DNA of 12,216 nt from Cloacimonetes bacterium UBA5835 (GCA_002432865.1 DJGX01000022.1:1-12216); one strand, 5' to 3'; counted from the stretch's first letter, positions 1 through 6,577 are shown. Notes: a model not told the origin generated them from the sequence alone. Numbers and translations: made by a program.

Positions 1-24
1 AGATTTCAGTGACTCTTTATAGAC
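1..24 (+). repeat. Partial copy of the 6471-6494 repeat edge
   Basis: The first 24 bases match 6471-6494 at 20 positions. The shared core is 'cagtgactctttata' against 'cggtgactctttata'. This is the right-hand edge of the fourth IS21-like repeat plus about ten bases beyond it, in the same orientation. The rest of the unit would lie before the window start, so the copy is probably cut off by the window edge. I infer a second copy of the same mobile-element end. Confidence 0.45.
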
Positions 25-81
25 CTTAAGGATTTTGAACAGTCTCTTTCAGATAGCATCAAAATCATGGGCACATTCTGC

Positions 82-109
82 TTGACAAGATATCAGCACT
101 GAGCATACT
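82..109 (+). promoter_or_regulatory. Predicted sigma-70-type promoter of the lipoprotein operon
   Basis: A perfect -35 box TTGACA lies at 82-87. After 16 bases comes CATACT at 104-109, which matches four of six positions of the -10 consensus. Transcription would start near 116, just ahead of the ribosome binding site at 125-130. No operator-like palindrome was seen. Confidence 0.5.
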
Positions 110-133
110 GGAGCAAATTTTACTGGAGGAACA

Positions 134-1468
134 ATGATGCAATATTCTAAGCTGTTGTGGCTGGCATTAATTTGTTTGTTCATTTTATCCGCTTGTGACG
201 ACAAATTACTGTCTCTGGACGATTTTGAGCCAGACAACGCAGATGCCAAACCCATGTTTGTTCGTGAAACCCTGATGGATAGTAGCGGCAGTTTTTATCC
301 TGGCTACCGAAATTACAAGATCAGAGCCGATAACGTGGCTCTTGAATGGAATGCCAGTAACGACCCAAATTTCGTATGCTACAAGTTATTCAGAAACAAC
401 AGTCTGATAAGGGAGATTTTTGATATCACCCAAGACAGCATTACCGATTCCCTGTTGAACCAAAATCAGTATTACAAGTACTCGATCGCCACCATGATCA
501 AAACAGGGCTCAGCAGAGCGGATACGCTCACCATCAAAACCGCATCCCTGGAAGCTCCGGTGCTGTTTACCCGGGTCACCAGCGATAACCATGTGGAGCT
601 GCAATGGACAGATCCCAGCGATATCCCCGGAAAATTCAAAATCTTCCGTAATGGAACTTATCTGCATGAAGTGAATGAATCCCTGCCCGCTACCCACGAT
701 CACGTGTATCGCTACACGGATATGACTGTGCAGCAATTTGGAACCTACACCTATCAGATAAACAAAGTGGGATACTATGAAGACTGCTACCCCGGGGAAA
801 CGGAGACAATCAACGTAAACTATAACATGGCCAATGCGCCCTATCTGTATGGACTTCAGCAACTGCAACCCAATCTTAACGTGGAGCTAAACTGGATTGA
901 GAGCTGTAATGGAGAAACTGGCTACCGGATCTACCGCAGGATCGCAGGCAATGTAAATTTTAACAATATTGGAATGGTAACCATCCCTCAGCATAGCTAT
1001 ATTGACCAAAGCAACCTGATGATAGGCACTACCTATGAGTATTACGTTACTGCCGTGGATACCGAAACAAATCCGGACACCGAATCTCCAGCTTCCAATA
1101 TCCGCAGCATCACCATCCAGGAACAAGCTCAGTATGTAAGCTGGGAAATAGCCCTGTATGACACCTGGGGAGATGGCTGGACCGGAGGCCTCTTAACGGT
1201 GCTGGTGAATGACAATATCGTATTGGATGAGATAACTTTAGCTACTGGAAGTGGTCCGGAAGTATTCACTTTCGACGTGCAGGATGGAGATTTGATCACC
1301 TCTTATTACCAGCCTGGAAGCTACAGTAACGAAAATTACTATCAAATCATCGATCATAATGGCATGGTGGTATATGAATCAGGGCCGGATAGCATCACCA
1401 ATCCGATCGTGGTGAATCTGGATGGAAAAAGCGGAGCAAAAAGCTTGGCCGGAAGGAGTGCAAAATGA
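134..1468 (+). CDS. Surface lipoprotein with fibronectin type III-like repeats
   Basis: This 444-aa protein has a lipoprotein signal: a basic, hydrophobic N-terminus and the lipobox Leu18-Ser-Ala-Cys21, so mature protein would be lipidated on Cys21. Three beta-sandwich repeats of fibronectin type III style follow, at about residues 60-135, 136-230 and 231-330. They are recognisable from pairs such as 'VALEWNAS' with 'YYKYSI', 'VELQWTDP' with 'YTYQIN' and 'VELNWIES' with 'YEYYVTAVD'. The last part, about 335-430, opens with 'YDTWGDGWTGG', a motif common in secreted proteins of Bacteroidota-like bacteria and possibly metal-binding. GGAGGA at 125-130 lies only 3 bases before ATG 134 but 6 bases before the next codon, ATG 137, so translation may start at 137 without changing the mature protein. 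The stop overlaps the next gene by four bases. The role is unknown; surface binding or assembly with the downstream barrel is inference. Confidence 0.85.
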   Translation: MMQYSKLLWLALICLFILSACDDKLLSLDDFEPDNADAKPMFVRETLMDSSGSFYPGYRNYKIRADNVALEWNASNDPNFVCYKLFRNNSLIREIFDITQDSITDSLLNQNQYYKYSIATMIKTGLSRADTLTIKTASLEAPVLFTRVTSDNHVELQWTDPSDIPGKFKIFRNGTYLHEVNESLPATHDHVYRYTDMTVQQFGTYTYQINKVGYYEDCYPGETETINVNYNMANAPYLYGLQQLQPNLNVELNWIESCNGETGYRIYRRIAGNVNFNNIGMVTIPQHSYIDQSNLMIGTTYEYYVTAVDTETNPDTESPASNIRSITIQEQAQYVSWEIALYDTWGDGWTGGLLTVLVNDNIVLDEITLATGSGPEVFTFDVQDGDLITSYYQPGSYSNENYYQIIDHNGMVVYESGPDSITNPIVVNLDGKSGAKSLAGRSAK

Positions 1469-3198
1469 AAAAGAGCATAGTAATATTGATTCTATTGGGA
1501 ATGGCGATCTGTTTAGCCGGACAGGAATTCAATTCCTTTCGCTATCTTTCCACCGGTGGAGCCCTGGACGGGGATGTGGAATATGCCTTTGATCCCCTGG
1601 ACCTTAGCTACCTGAAGGGAATCAGGTTCTTCACAGGGCTTAGCAATTACTCTTCTGAAGATCAATTGTTCAAAGATAGCAGCGAAAACTACCTGCTGCT
1701 AGGTGGCAGCACCGACAAAACCTTTATCACAAACCTGAAGGCGGCGCTGCTATTCAAATATCACGACACTGAGAACCCCTTGCCGTTTGATTTCTATGCA
1801 GATCCATATGACGATATTTATGTATCCACCATTGGTCAGGCTGAATACGACTGGCAGGGTTATATCGATACCAACGGCAATAATCTCTACGACAACTATG
1901 TGAATTACTACCAGAAATTCAGAAACATGGAACTGGATAAGAACTCCAATCTCTCGCTGGTATTGTCCTATCCGCTTGGAGAAAACAATGTCCTGGGATA
2001 TAAGCTGGGGTATGTGAAAGATTCCTCTGAAAATAGCTATTGCCATCAAGATATGCTATATTTTGACTACGGTGATCCGTCCTACGAAGGGATATATCAA
2101 ATGGAAGCCCTGCCGGATATGGACCCTCTGGTGAATGCATATGATGAAGATAGTGCCTTAACCGGAGATTTCAAGCAAACCACAGATAGTTCCACTCTGC
2201 GTAACCAATTAGCCTATTCCCATCGTGGCGAAAAATGGGAACTGAGCGGATATTATAGCCTCGACCTGGGCAATCTGGATCAAGATAGCAACAATGAGGT
2301 ATTGTACAAAGAACATAACTCTATAAACAGCAGCTTCCTCAGAGATGAAGCCAGTTCCACGCATAAATATGCCAGCGACCAAATGGCCAATCGTCTGGCC
2401 GGAAGAGTGCGCTATACCCTTGTTCCCAATGAGGATCATGCGCATTCAGGATACCTCGCCGCTGCGATATCAGTGGGAATGATCAGCAATGATTGCGAAA
2501 GCCGGATGCGTGACTATAGCAATCAATACTCACCCATTGCCCTGGAACGAAACATCTATGAAGATATCTTCGATATCGATGGTGATGAATCAGGCATGGA
2601 ACTGGGATTGATGTCCCGCCTGAATATGCCTCTCAATTCCAGCACTTTCTTTGGCTTGGGAATCGCCTATAATCACATGTCGGAAAAGCTGGATGGCACC
2701 TACGATTACTACACTGCCTATCTGGATACCACCTACCATGCCTTCACCGGAGAATGGGTGACCGCCCAAAAAGAAATCTCCAAATCCAGCGGCGATGTAA
2801 CCGGAGAGAATTATACTCACACGGTTAGAGTACCCGTGGGCTTGGAATATTGGTTCACCTCCAATGCCAAGTGGGCTATGCGCTTTGGCTCGGTATTCTC
2901 GCACACCACCACGATATCCAAATATAGATACAATCCCACGCTCATAGAGCCCACTCTGATAGTAGAATACACTCCAGATGGGATAGCTGATAGTTGGATC
3001 GAAGATAATACCTCGCTGAAAGAGAACAGCTCCACAAAGACCAGTACTTCAGACAATAGCTTTAGCTACGGTATTGGCTACAAGGCCAATAAAAACCTGC
3101 AGATCGACCTGCTGGCTATGTTTGACACAGATAATGCGGAACTGTGGAACACCCACTTCCTGAGAAGCCTGCGGCTGGCCTTTTCGATTAATCTGTAA
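1465..3198 (+). CDS. Probable outer-membrane beta-barrel protein
   Basis: This 577-aa protein starts with a Sec signal peptide: MKKS, a hydrophobic run to about residue 17, and likely cleavage near Ala18-Gly19-Gln20. Cys16 is not in a good lipobox, so this one is not a lipoprotein. The rest is rich in Tyr, Asn, Asp and Ser, with many alternating polar and hydrophobic stretches (for example 'NLSLVLSYPLG', 'LAGRVRYTLVP' and the last 'LRLAFSINL'), as in transmembrane beta-strands. It has no helical membrane segment after the signal. The chain ends in Leu, not the Phe or Trp usual in Proteobacterial porins. AAGGAG at 1453-1458 sits 6 bases before the ATG, and the ATG overlaps the previous stop (ATGA), so the two genes are translationally coupled. 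I do not recognise a named family. A channel or an anchor for the upstream lipoprotein is inference. Confidence 0.75.
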   Translation: MKKSIVILILLGMAICLAGQEFNSFRYLSTGGALDGDVEYAFDPLDLSYLKGIRFFTGLSNYSSEDQLFKDSSENYLLLGGSTDKTFITNLKAALLFKYHDTENPLPFDFYADPYDDIYVSTIGQAEYDWQGYIDTNGNNLYDNYVNYYQKFRNMELDKNSNLSLVLSYPLGENNVLGYKLGYVKDSSENSYCHQDMLYFDYGDPSYEGIYQMEALPDMDPLVNAYDEDSALTGDFKQTTDSSTLRNQLAYSHRGEKWELSGYYSLDLGNLDQDSNNEVLYKEHNSINSSFLRDEASSTHKYASDQMANRLAGRVRYTLVPNEDHAHSGYLAAAISVGMISNDCESRMRDYSNQYSPIALERNIYEDIFDIDGDESGMELGLMSRLNMPLNSSTFFGLGIAYNHMSEKLDGTYDYYTAYLDTTYHAFTGEWVTAQKEISKSSGDVTGENYTHTVRVPVGLEYWFTSNAKWAMRFGSVFSHTTTISKYRYNPTLIEPTLIVEYTPDGIADSWIEDNTSLKENSSTKTSTSDNSFSYGIGYKANKNLQIDLLAMFDTDNAELWNTHFLRSLRLAFSINL

Positions 3199-3208
3199 AA
3201 ATACTTGT

Positions 3209-3219
3209 GGGGGGGGGGG
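3209..3219 (+). repeat. Run of 11 guanines
   Basis: An uninterrupted G11 tract begins 11 bases after the stop of the barrel gene. Its last four Gs form the base of the first terminator stem. Such runs are prone to slippage in replication and to sequencing error, so the exact length is uncertain. It lies outside any coding frame. Confidence 0.9.
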
Positions 3220-3247
3220 AACACCTTGCTGTTCCCCTCATTTTTTA
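3216..3247 (+). terminator. Intrinsic terminator of the lipoprotein/barrel operon
   Basis: An 8-bp perfect stem (GGGGAACA with TGTTCCCC) closes a 6-base loop at 3224-3229. It is followed by 'tcattttttat', a good U-run on the plus strand. It sits 17 bases after the barrel gene stop. Confidence 0.85.
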
Positions 3248-3259
3248 TCCCCAAAAAAC

Positions 3260-3290
3260 AACCGGAGCCGCTTAAGCTCCGGTTTCATTT
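3260..3290 (+). terminator. Second, probably bidirectional terminator hairpin
   Basis: A 9-bp stem (AACCGGAGC with GCTCCGGTT) encloses a 7-base loop. A T-rich stretch follows on the plus strand, and 'ccaaaaaaca' precedes it, giving a T-run on the minus strand. It can therefore stop transcription from both sides and would insulate the operon from the adjacent insertion sequence, which begins ten bases later. Confidence 0.75.
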
Positions 3291-3299
3291 TCACTTGTA

Positions 3300-3310
3300 A
3301 AGACCTTTGC
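3300..3310 (+). repeat. Left terminal inverted repeat of the IS
   Basis: AAGACCTTTGC matches the reverse complement of 4668-4678 exactly. By rough estimate, an 11-base match between two short flanks of a transposase gene is unlikely by chance. Confidence 0.75.
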
Positions 3311-3360
3311 ACATAGGTAGTGCCAAACCTAGGGAAGAGTAGTGTTCTGCTCGGAAAGAC

Positions 3361-3373
3361 CAATTATGCAAAG
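3361..3373. repeat. Subterminal repeat inside the IS
   Basis: CAATTATGCAAAG here recurs with one mismatch as CAATTACGCAAAG at 4661-4673, which overlaps the right terminal repeat. Because it contains the inverse of CTTTGCA, the left end carries the terminal motif in both orientations. It may be an extra transposase-binding site; this is inference. Confidence 0.4.
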
Positions 3374-3386
3374 CTGTAATTAATTC

Positions 3387-3413
3387 TTGACAAATTAGAT
3401 AGCCACATATATT
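3387..3413 (+). promoter_or_regulatory. Predicted promoter of the IS transposase
   Basis: A perfect TTGACA at 3387-3392 is followed by TATATT at 3408-3413. The 15-base spacer is shorter than ideal, which may keep expression weak. The start codon follows 30 bases after the -10 box. Confidence 0.5.
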
Positions 3414-3442
3414 GTCATCTTATCAAGAACAGGAGATTAACC

Positions 3443-4495
3443 ATGCGCCAAGATAAGATGACCATGACAGACTACGACATTCAGAACCGACTGAGCCAGA
3501 TAGAGCACTTTTTGCTTGAGTTCAAGGAGATGGTAAACTGGGACAAGGTAAAGAAGTATCTGGAGCCGCTTGATCCTCAGCGGACCAAGGTTGCCGGCAG
3601 AGATTCCTATGATCCAGTTAAGATGTTTAGGGTGATGTTGCTACAGGGCTGGTATGATCTTTCCGATCCTGAGATGGAGTTCTATCTTCGCACCAATCTT
3701 CTGTTCATGAACTTCTGTGACTTCAGCATAACCGAGAGAACCCCTGATCATTCGACAATCAGTCGTTGGCGCGACCGTTTGACAAAGTCCGGCTTGTATA
3801 AGACCGTGTTTGAGGGAATCATGGGCGAATTTCACGAGATGGGTTTGGAGGTCAAGAAAGGCAAGATGGTTGATGCGACCCTGATCACCTCGCAGGCCCG
3901 CCCTCGTAAGAAGGTTTACATAGAGACAGAGCCAACTGGCGATGAGGCACAGTCAGAAGAATCAACTCCCACCTTTGAAGCAACAGATGTGACAGTTGAG
4001 GAGTCAGTCGATCAAGATGCCCATTGGATGAAGAAGGGGAATCAATCGACCTATGGCTACAAGGGGCACGTATTGACTGACTCCAATGGAATCGTGGAGA
4101 ACATCATCGTCACTCCTGCCAATGTGCATGACACAGTGATGTTTCCGTACTTGATCTTCAACACAGCTCTTGAGGAGGGAGACATCATTCATGCCGATAA
4201 GGGTTATCACAGCGAAGCCAATAAGGAACTGCTCAGAAACAATAATCTGGTGGATAAGATCATGCACAAACGCAAGCGGAATGAAGCCGAAGATGATGCC
4301 AACAAACAACGCAACAAGGCTATTTCTCAGCATCGCTACGTCATCGAGCGTACCTTTGGCTCGCTGAAGCGAAGCTATGGCTGGTCGAGGTCAAGATACC
4401 TGGGGCTGGAGAAAACGACTTGCTATCTCTACATGAGGTGCCTGGCCTACAACATCAAACGGGCAATGAAAATTCTTTCTCTAAGTCCTGCATAG
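3443..4495 (+). CDS. IS5-family DDE transposase
   Basis: This 350-aa transposase cuts and joins the ends of its own element. An N-terminal helical domain (about 15-120) contains the family motif 'TPDHSTISRWRDRL'. The catalytic triad is visible: Asp144 in 'VDATLI', Asp252 in 'HADKGYHS' and Glu302 in 'RYVIERTFGSLKR'. The last motif is followed by the typical 'RYLGLEKTTCYLYMRCLAYNIKR' tail, given here by its key residues Arg318-Tyr319, Gly321-Leu322 and Asn337. An acidic insertion at about 160-190 separates the first Asp from the 'GYKGHV' strand, as in many IS5 members. AGGAG at 3431-3435 lies 7 bases before the start. The frame is complete with no stops or missing catalytic residues, so the element may still be active. 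Confidence 0.95.
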   Translation: MRQDKMTMTDYDIQNRLSQIEHFLLEFKEMVNWDKVKKYLEPLDPQRTKVAGRDSYDPVKMFRVMLLQGWYDLSDPEMEFYLRTNLLFMNFCDFSITERTPDHSTISRWRDRLTKSGLYKTVFEGIMGEFHEMGLEVKKGKMVDATLITSQARPRKKVYIETEPTGDEAQSEESTPTFEATDVTVEESVDQDAHWMKKGNQSTYGYKGHVLTDSNGIVENIIVTPANVHDTVMFPYLIFNTALEEGDIIHADKGYHSEANKELLRNNNLVDKIMHKRKRNEAEDDANKQRNKAISQHRYVIERTFGSLKRSYGWSRSRYLGLEKTTCYLYMRCLAYNIKRAMKILSLSPA

Positions 4496-4667
4496 GAGAG
4501 GTGCGTCCAGATTCTGTGAATTGGGTTTGAAAAAGGGCAATATTGGTTGGGTTTGGTACGAAACAGCAGGATAATTGGCGTTTCTCCCTCAATTCTTGTG
4601 AAAAATATCCTGAAGTTGTGGATAACTTTCCGATCTCTGCTTTGTCGTGTCAGCTTGGAACAATTAC

Positions 4668-4678
4668 GCAAAGGTCTT
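4668..4678 (-). repeat. Right terminal inverted repeat of the IS
   Basis: GCAAAGGTCTT is the exact reverse complement of the left end at 3300-3310. Sequence immediately outside (CTAC) does not duplicate the left flank (TGTA). Confidence 0.75.
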
Positions 4679-4732
4679 CTACATTGTAATTTTCCAAGAA
4701 CAGTGCATTTTACTGCGCCAAGGCTATAAAAT

Positions 4733-5080
4733 ACCTCCATCGAGAAGAATGCCTTTGATCCTACCATCCTGCATCAGAGAGATGAATACAGATAGGATAG
4801 TTTCGATCTGCAGGCAACCCTCAATCCTGATGAGTATTATATCATGATGGGCTTCATAACTGCCTCGGGTCGGCTCTATCTGGAATACACCGCCTACAAT
4901 GAAATCAAGAGCCAGTTCCCGGTCACAGTATCCCAGTTCCCCAAGTGTCCGGACGATCTGCACGAGTACCCGGAGAAGGTCAAGTTCTCACTTGAATCCA
5001 GATACATAGGCAGTCCCGGCTATATCGACTTTGGGATCATCATCATTGAAGACGATGGCGATAATATCACCTCGAGTTAG
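4733..5080 (+). pseudogene. Decayed gene upstream of the 220-aa phage-like gene
   Basis: One frame reads with protein-like composition from about 4733 to the stop at 5078-5080 but is broken by TAG at 4793. That stop is one C-to-T change from CAG, within '...HQRDEYR-stop-DSFDLQATL...'. The part after it continues as a plausible protein ('PDEYYIMMGFITASGRLYLEY', residues either side of the first Met), ending in 'GYIDFGIIIIEDDGDN'. The first Met, at 4844, has no ribosome binding site and lies in the middle of a sensible stretch, so it is unlikely to be a true start. A TAA at 4727 closes the frame upstream, close to the IS edge. I read this as the 3' end of a structural-type gene that lost its front, perhaps with the IS insertion. 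The family is not recognised. Confidence 0.55.
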
Positions 5081-5109
5081 CCATAAATACAGAAAACCAT
5101 AAATACAGA
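5081..5109 (+). repeat. Two direct copies of a 13-bp sequence before the 220-aa gene
   Basis: CCATAAATACAGA occurs at 5081-5093 and 5097-5109. The second copy runs into the ribosome binding site GAGGAG at 5108-5113. It could be a simple duplication or a binding site. Confidence 0.7.
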
Positions 5110-5118
5110 GGAGAAACA

Positions 5119-5781
5119 ATGTTCAAATATGGAATCAGCTATTACACAGTAGAAAATGGAGAGCGAAAGCCCGAGTCTGGAGTGGATGCCCGCTTACTCA
5201 GACCCGGAGCAGACTGGCAGAGTGGAATCCGACTCATTGAAACCGAGAACTCAGGCTACTATGAATGCCTGATCGAAACTGAAGCCGATTGCGGGTTCTA
5301 TGAGATCTGGGACAACCGTGGCAATCCCAATGGAGCCTTCGGTGGCAAGACCTGTACCATCGGCAAGCTTGATGCCCGCGGTCTGCAGAACGACTGTATC
5401 TACGGCAATCACATCCTGGATGGAGTGGTCAAGGGAAGCAAGATAGCCAATGAAGCCATTGGCACAGAACACCTGCAAAACGGACTCTTTTCCCTATCCA
5501 AGCTACAATACGAGATTCAGGATCAGGATAAGGGAGTGGGAGATAACAGCCAGGCTAGCCAGGCTAGCCCGGCAAAGCTGAGCGAAGACAAGGTGATCAC
5601 CCATGTACTGGATAAAGAGTATCAAGAGCTTCCGCATATCATCCTAACCAACCAGTGCGATGCCTTCCTCTACATAGCAGATGCCAAGATTGAGGGGAAC
5701 CTGGTGACAATCATGATCGGGATCAGCCAGGTCTATACTGCCACTGATCCGTTCTATAAGCTCCTTGCCCTAGCTAAATGA
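5119..5781 (+). CDS. Hypothetical protein, phage tail or appendage accessory type
   Basis: This 220-aa protein has no signal peptide or membrane segment. The first 80 residues resemble a small beta domain ('GISYYTVENGERKPESG', then 'SGYYECLIETEADCGFYEIWD'). Residues about 85-130 contain spaced Ile/Gly steps ('NDCIYGNHILDGVVKGSKI', 'NEAIGTEHLQNG') of the kind seen in trimeric phage tail-fibre shafts. A short linker with Gln-Ala-Ser repeats follows, then a C-terminal beta-rich part (about 155-220). GAGGAG at 5108-5113 lies 5 bases before the ATG. It lies 38 bases after the decayed gene and probably shared a transcript with it. A phage or phage-like origin is my inference from composition and context; I do not recognise a family. 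Confidence 0.7.
   Translation: MFKYGISYYTVENGERKPESGVDARLLRPGADWQSGIRLIETENSGYYECLIETEADCGFYEIWDNRGNPNGAFGGKTCTIGKLDARGLQNDCIYGNHILDGVVKGSKIANEAIGTEHLQNGLFSLSKLQYEIQDQDKGVGDNSQASQASPAKLSEDKVITHVLDKEYQELPHIILTNQCDAFLYIADAKIEGNLVTIMIGISQVYTATDPFYKLLALAK
5551..5568 (+). repeat. Tandem 9-bp repeat inside the 220-aa gene
   Basis: CAGGCTAGC occurs twice in tandem and keeps the frame, encoding Ser-Gln-Ala-type steps in the linker between the two beta parts. It looks like a slippage duplication in a tolerant linker. Confidence 0.7.
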
Positions 5782-5794
5782 TGCCCAAGAGAGA

Positions 5795-5813
5795 AACCCG
5801 GCATCGCCGGGTT
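5795..5813. terminator. Shared hairpin between convergent genes
   Basis: An 8-bp perfect stem (AACCCGGC with GCCGGGTT) has a 3-base loop. It lies 13 bases after the 220-aa gene and 23 bases beyond the stop of the minus-strand gene. On the minus strand it is followed by 'tctctc', a weak pyrimidine tail. On the plus strand there is no T-run. It may terminate or protect both transcripts. Confidence 0.55.
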
Positions 5814-5836
5814 AAGTGTGATAGACTAGCTCTCGC

Positions 5837-6097
5837 TTACTTCTTTTCGAGTCTGCAGCTCAGCTCAGCCATCAGGTTGATCATCTCTTTGTAGTCTCCG
5901 CATTCCCAAGCATCGTCTGCTTTTATCCTTATCTGCTCATCGGTCATTGTTTCCGACTTGAGCCAGGGGCCTCGGAACTGATTCCACCAGTTATCATAGT
6001 GGAAGTCTTTATCGAAGGGATATTCGCATAATCCGGACTGGGATTCGATAATCTCTTCAACTGCCTGCTCTTTGCGATTCTTGTTTAGTCTGGTCAT
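5837..6097 (-). CDS. Hypothetical 86-aa protein
   Basis: A strong ribosome binding site (AAGGAG, 6 bases before the ATG on the minus strand) supports this small gene. The protein is soluble and highly charged: a basic start (MTRLNKNRKEQ), then a tryptophan-rich acidic middle ('YDNWWNQFRGPWLKSE'), then a helical, Met/Glu-rich end. No signal peptide, membrane segment or known motif was seen. It converges on the 220-aa gene and shares the hairpin at 5795-5813. Its G+C content matches the phage-like segment. It could be a phage or mobile-element accessory protein, but nothing in the sequence shows a function. Confidence 0.65.
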   Translation of the reverse strand: MTRLNKNRKEQAVEEIIESQSGLCEYPFDKDFHYDNWWNQFRGPWLKSETMTDEQIRIKADDAWECGDYKEMINLMAELSCRLEKK

Positions 6098-6279
6098 CTT
6101 GATCTCCTTCTCGGTTACCCGACTGATAATTTATGGGTCTACTGCACACCTCTCGCAACCTTGGTCAAGTCCTTTCCGCTCAATATGATAAAGAATGTAC
6201 AAGAATCTTTATTGACAGAAATCCAGTCAAATCTCACCTTGCATGTAGCCTACAGACCCTACATAGAATGCCCTCCGAG
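6098..6279. other. Non-coding stretch upstream of the 86-aa gene
   Basis: Apart from the ribosome binding site of the minus-strand gene at its left edge, I see no gene here. Plus-strand frames that run through it have no ribosome binding site and read into the repeats beyond. No convincing promoter was found for the minus-strand gene. An upstream source for the transcript that would end at 6318 is not visible. Confidence 0.5.
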
Positions 6280-6318
6280 TCGTGGGGACACCGCCCGGTG
6301 CTCCCCACGATATTTTTT
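6280..6318 (+). terminator. Strong terminator-like hairpin with no gene before it
   Basis: A 9-bp stem (TCGTGGGGA, 6280-6288, with TCCCCACGA, 6302-6310) continues after one bulged C (6301) as 4 further pairs (CACC with GGTG) around a GCCC loop. The run 'tattttttat' follows. This is a textbook intrinsic terminator on the plus strand, yet the nearest plus-strand gene stops about 500 bases upstream at another hairpin. It may end a small RNA or be a dispersed palindromic repeat; the sequence alone does not decide. Confidence 0.7.
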
Positions 6319-6357
6319 ATGCTGGTATTACATCAGTCAAAGCCCTACCCAAAATCC

Positions 6358-6399
6358 AATTTGCAATTTTCAGTGATCGATTTGCAATTTTCGGTGACC
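6358..6399 (+). repeat. First A-B pair of 21-bp repeats (IS21-like end)
   Basis: Two contiguous 21-base units occupy 6358-6378 and 6379-6399. Both share TTTGCAATTTTC. Unit A then reads AGTGATC and unit B reads GGTGACC. IS21-family elements are known to carry several such repeats at their ends as transposase-binding sites. The resemblance is from memory of the family, and no IstA or IstB gene is present in the window. Confidence 0.6.
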
Positions 6400-6441
6400 T
6401 AAATGAACAAAAAAGAGAGCTCAAAAAAACCACTTTCCCCC

Positions 6442-6484
6442 GATTTGCAATTTTCAGTGATCCGATTTGCAATTTTCGGTGACT
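6442..6484 (+). repeat. Second A-B pair of 21-bp repeats
   Basis: Unit A (6442-6462) and unit B (6464-6484) are separated by one base. They repeat the 6358-6399 pair almost exactly and lie 84-85 bases further on. The sequence just after, 'ctctttata', is also found at the window start. The low-G+C region begins directly beyond. Confidence 0.6.
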
Positions 6485-6577
6485 CTTTATACACAAATCT
6501 TAAAAAAAATAAGTCTTATTATTTTGATTTCTATGTCAAGAACTTCTTTTCCCTTTCACGGATCCCTCCAATTTTGG

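Larger units (their letters stand above)
3300..4678 (+). mobile_element. IS5-family insertion sequence, about 1.38 kb
   Basis: The element is defined by an 11-bp perfect inverted repeat, AAGACCTTTGC at 3300-3310 and GCAAAGGTCTT at 4668-4678. The repeat continues imperfectly inward: a shared CCAA lies about 20 bases in, with a gap. One transposase gene fills it. The 3' tail (4496-4667) holds no convincing gene. No clear target-site duplication flanks the repeats, so the exact ends could be off by a few bases, or the flanks may have changed since insertion. Length and gene layout fit an intact IS5-type element. Confidence 0.75.

Noticed and set aside
386..3056. Several minus-strand frames inside the lipoprotein and barrel genes
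   Set aside because: They are shadows of well-supported genes, without ribosome binding sites or protein-like features.
4725..4731. TATAAAAT-like -10 box just after the IS
   Set aside because: No -35 box at the right distance, and it lies ahead of a decayed frame.
4447..4767. 106-codon minus-strand frame and two plus-strand frames across the IS edge
   Set aside because: They span the terminal inverted repeat and the transposase end, have no ribosome binding site and lack protein-like composition.
4793..4795. TAG read through as an amino acid, as in some recoded phages
   Set aside because: No suppressor tRNA is in view, and neighbouring genes show no other internal TAG. A point mutation in a decayed gene is simpler.
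6133..6402. Overlapping plus-strand frames of 71-89 codons
   Set aside because: They have no ribosome binding site, run through the hairpin and the repeats, and have repeat-derived C-termini.
6358..6484. Possible small CRISPR array
   Set aside because: The units are contiguous or one base apart within each pair, leaving no spacers of normal length except one 42-base gap. No cas gene is present.
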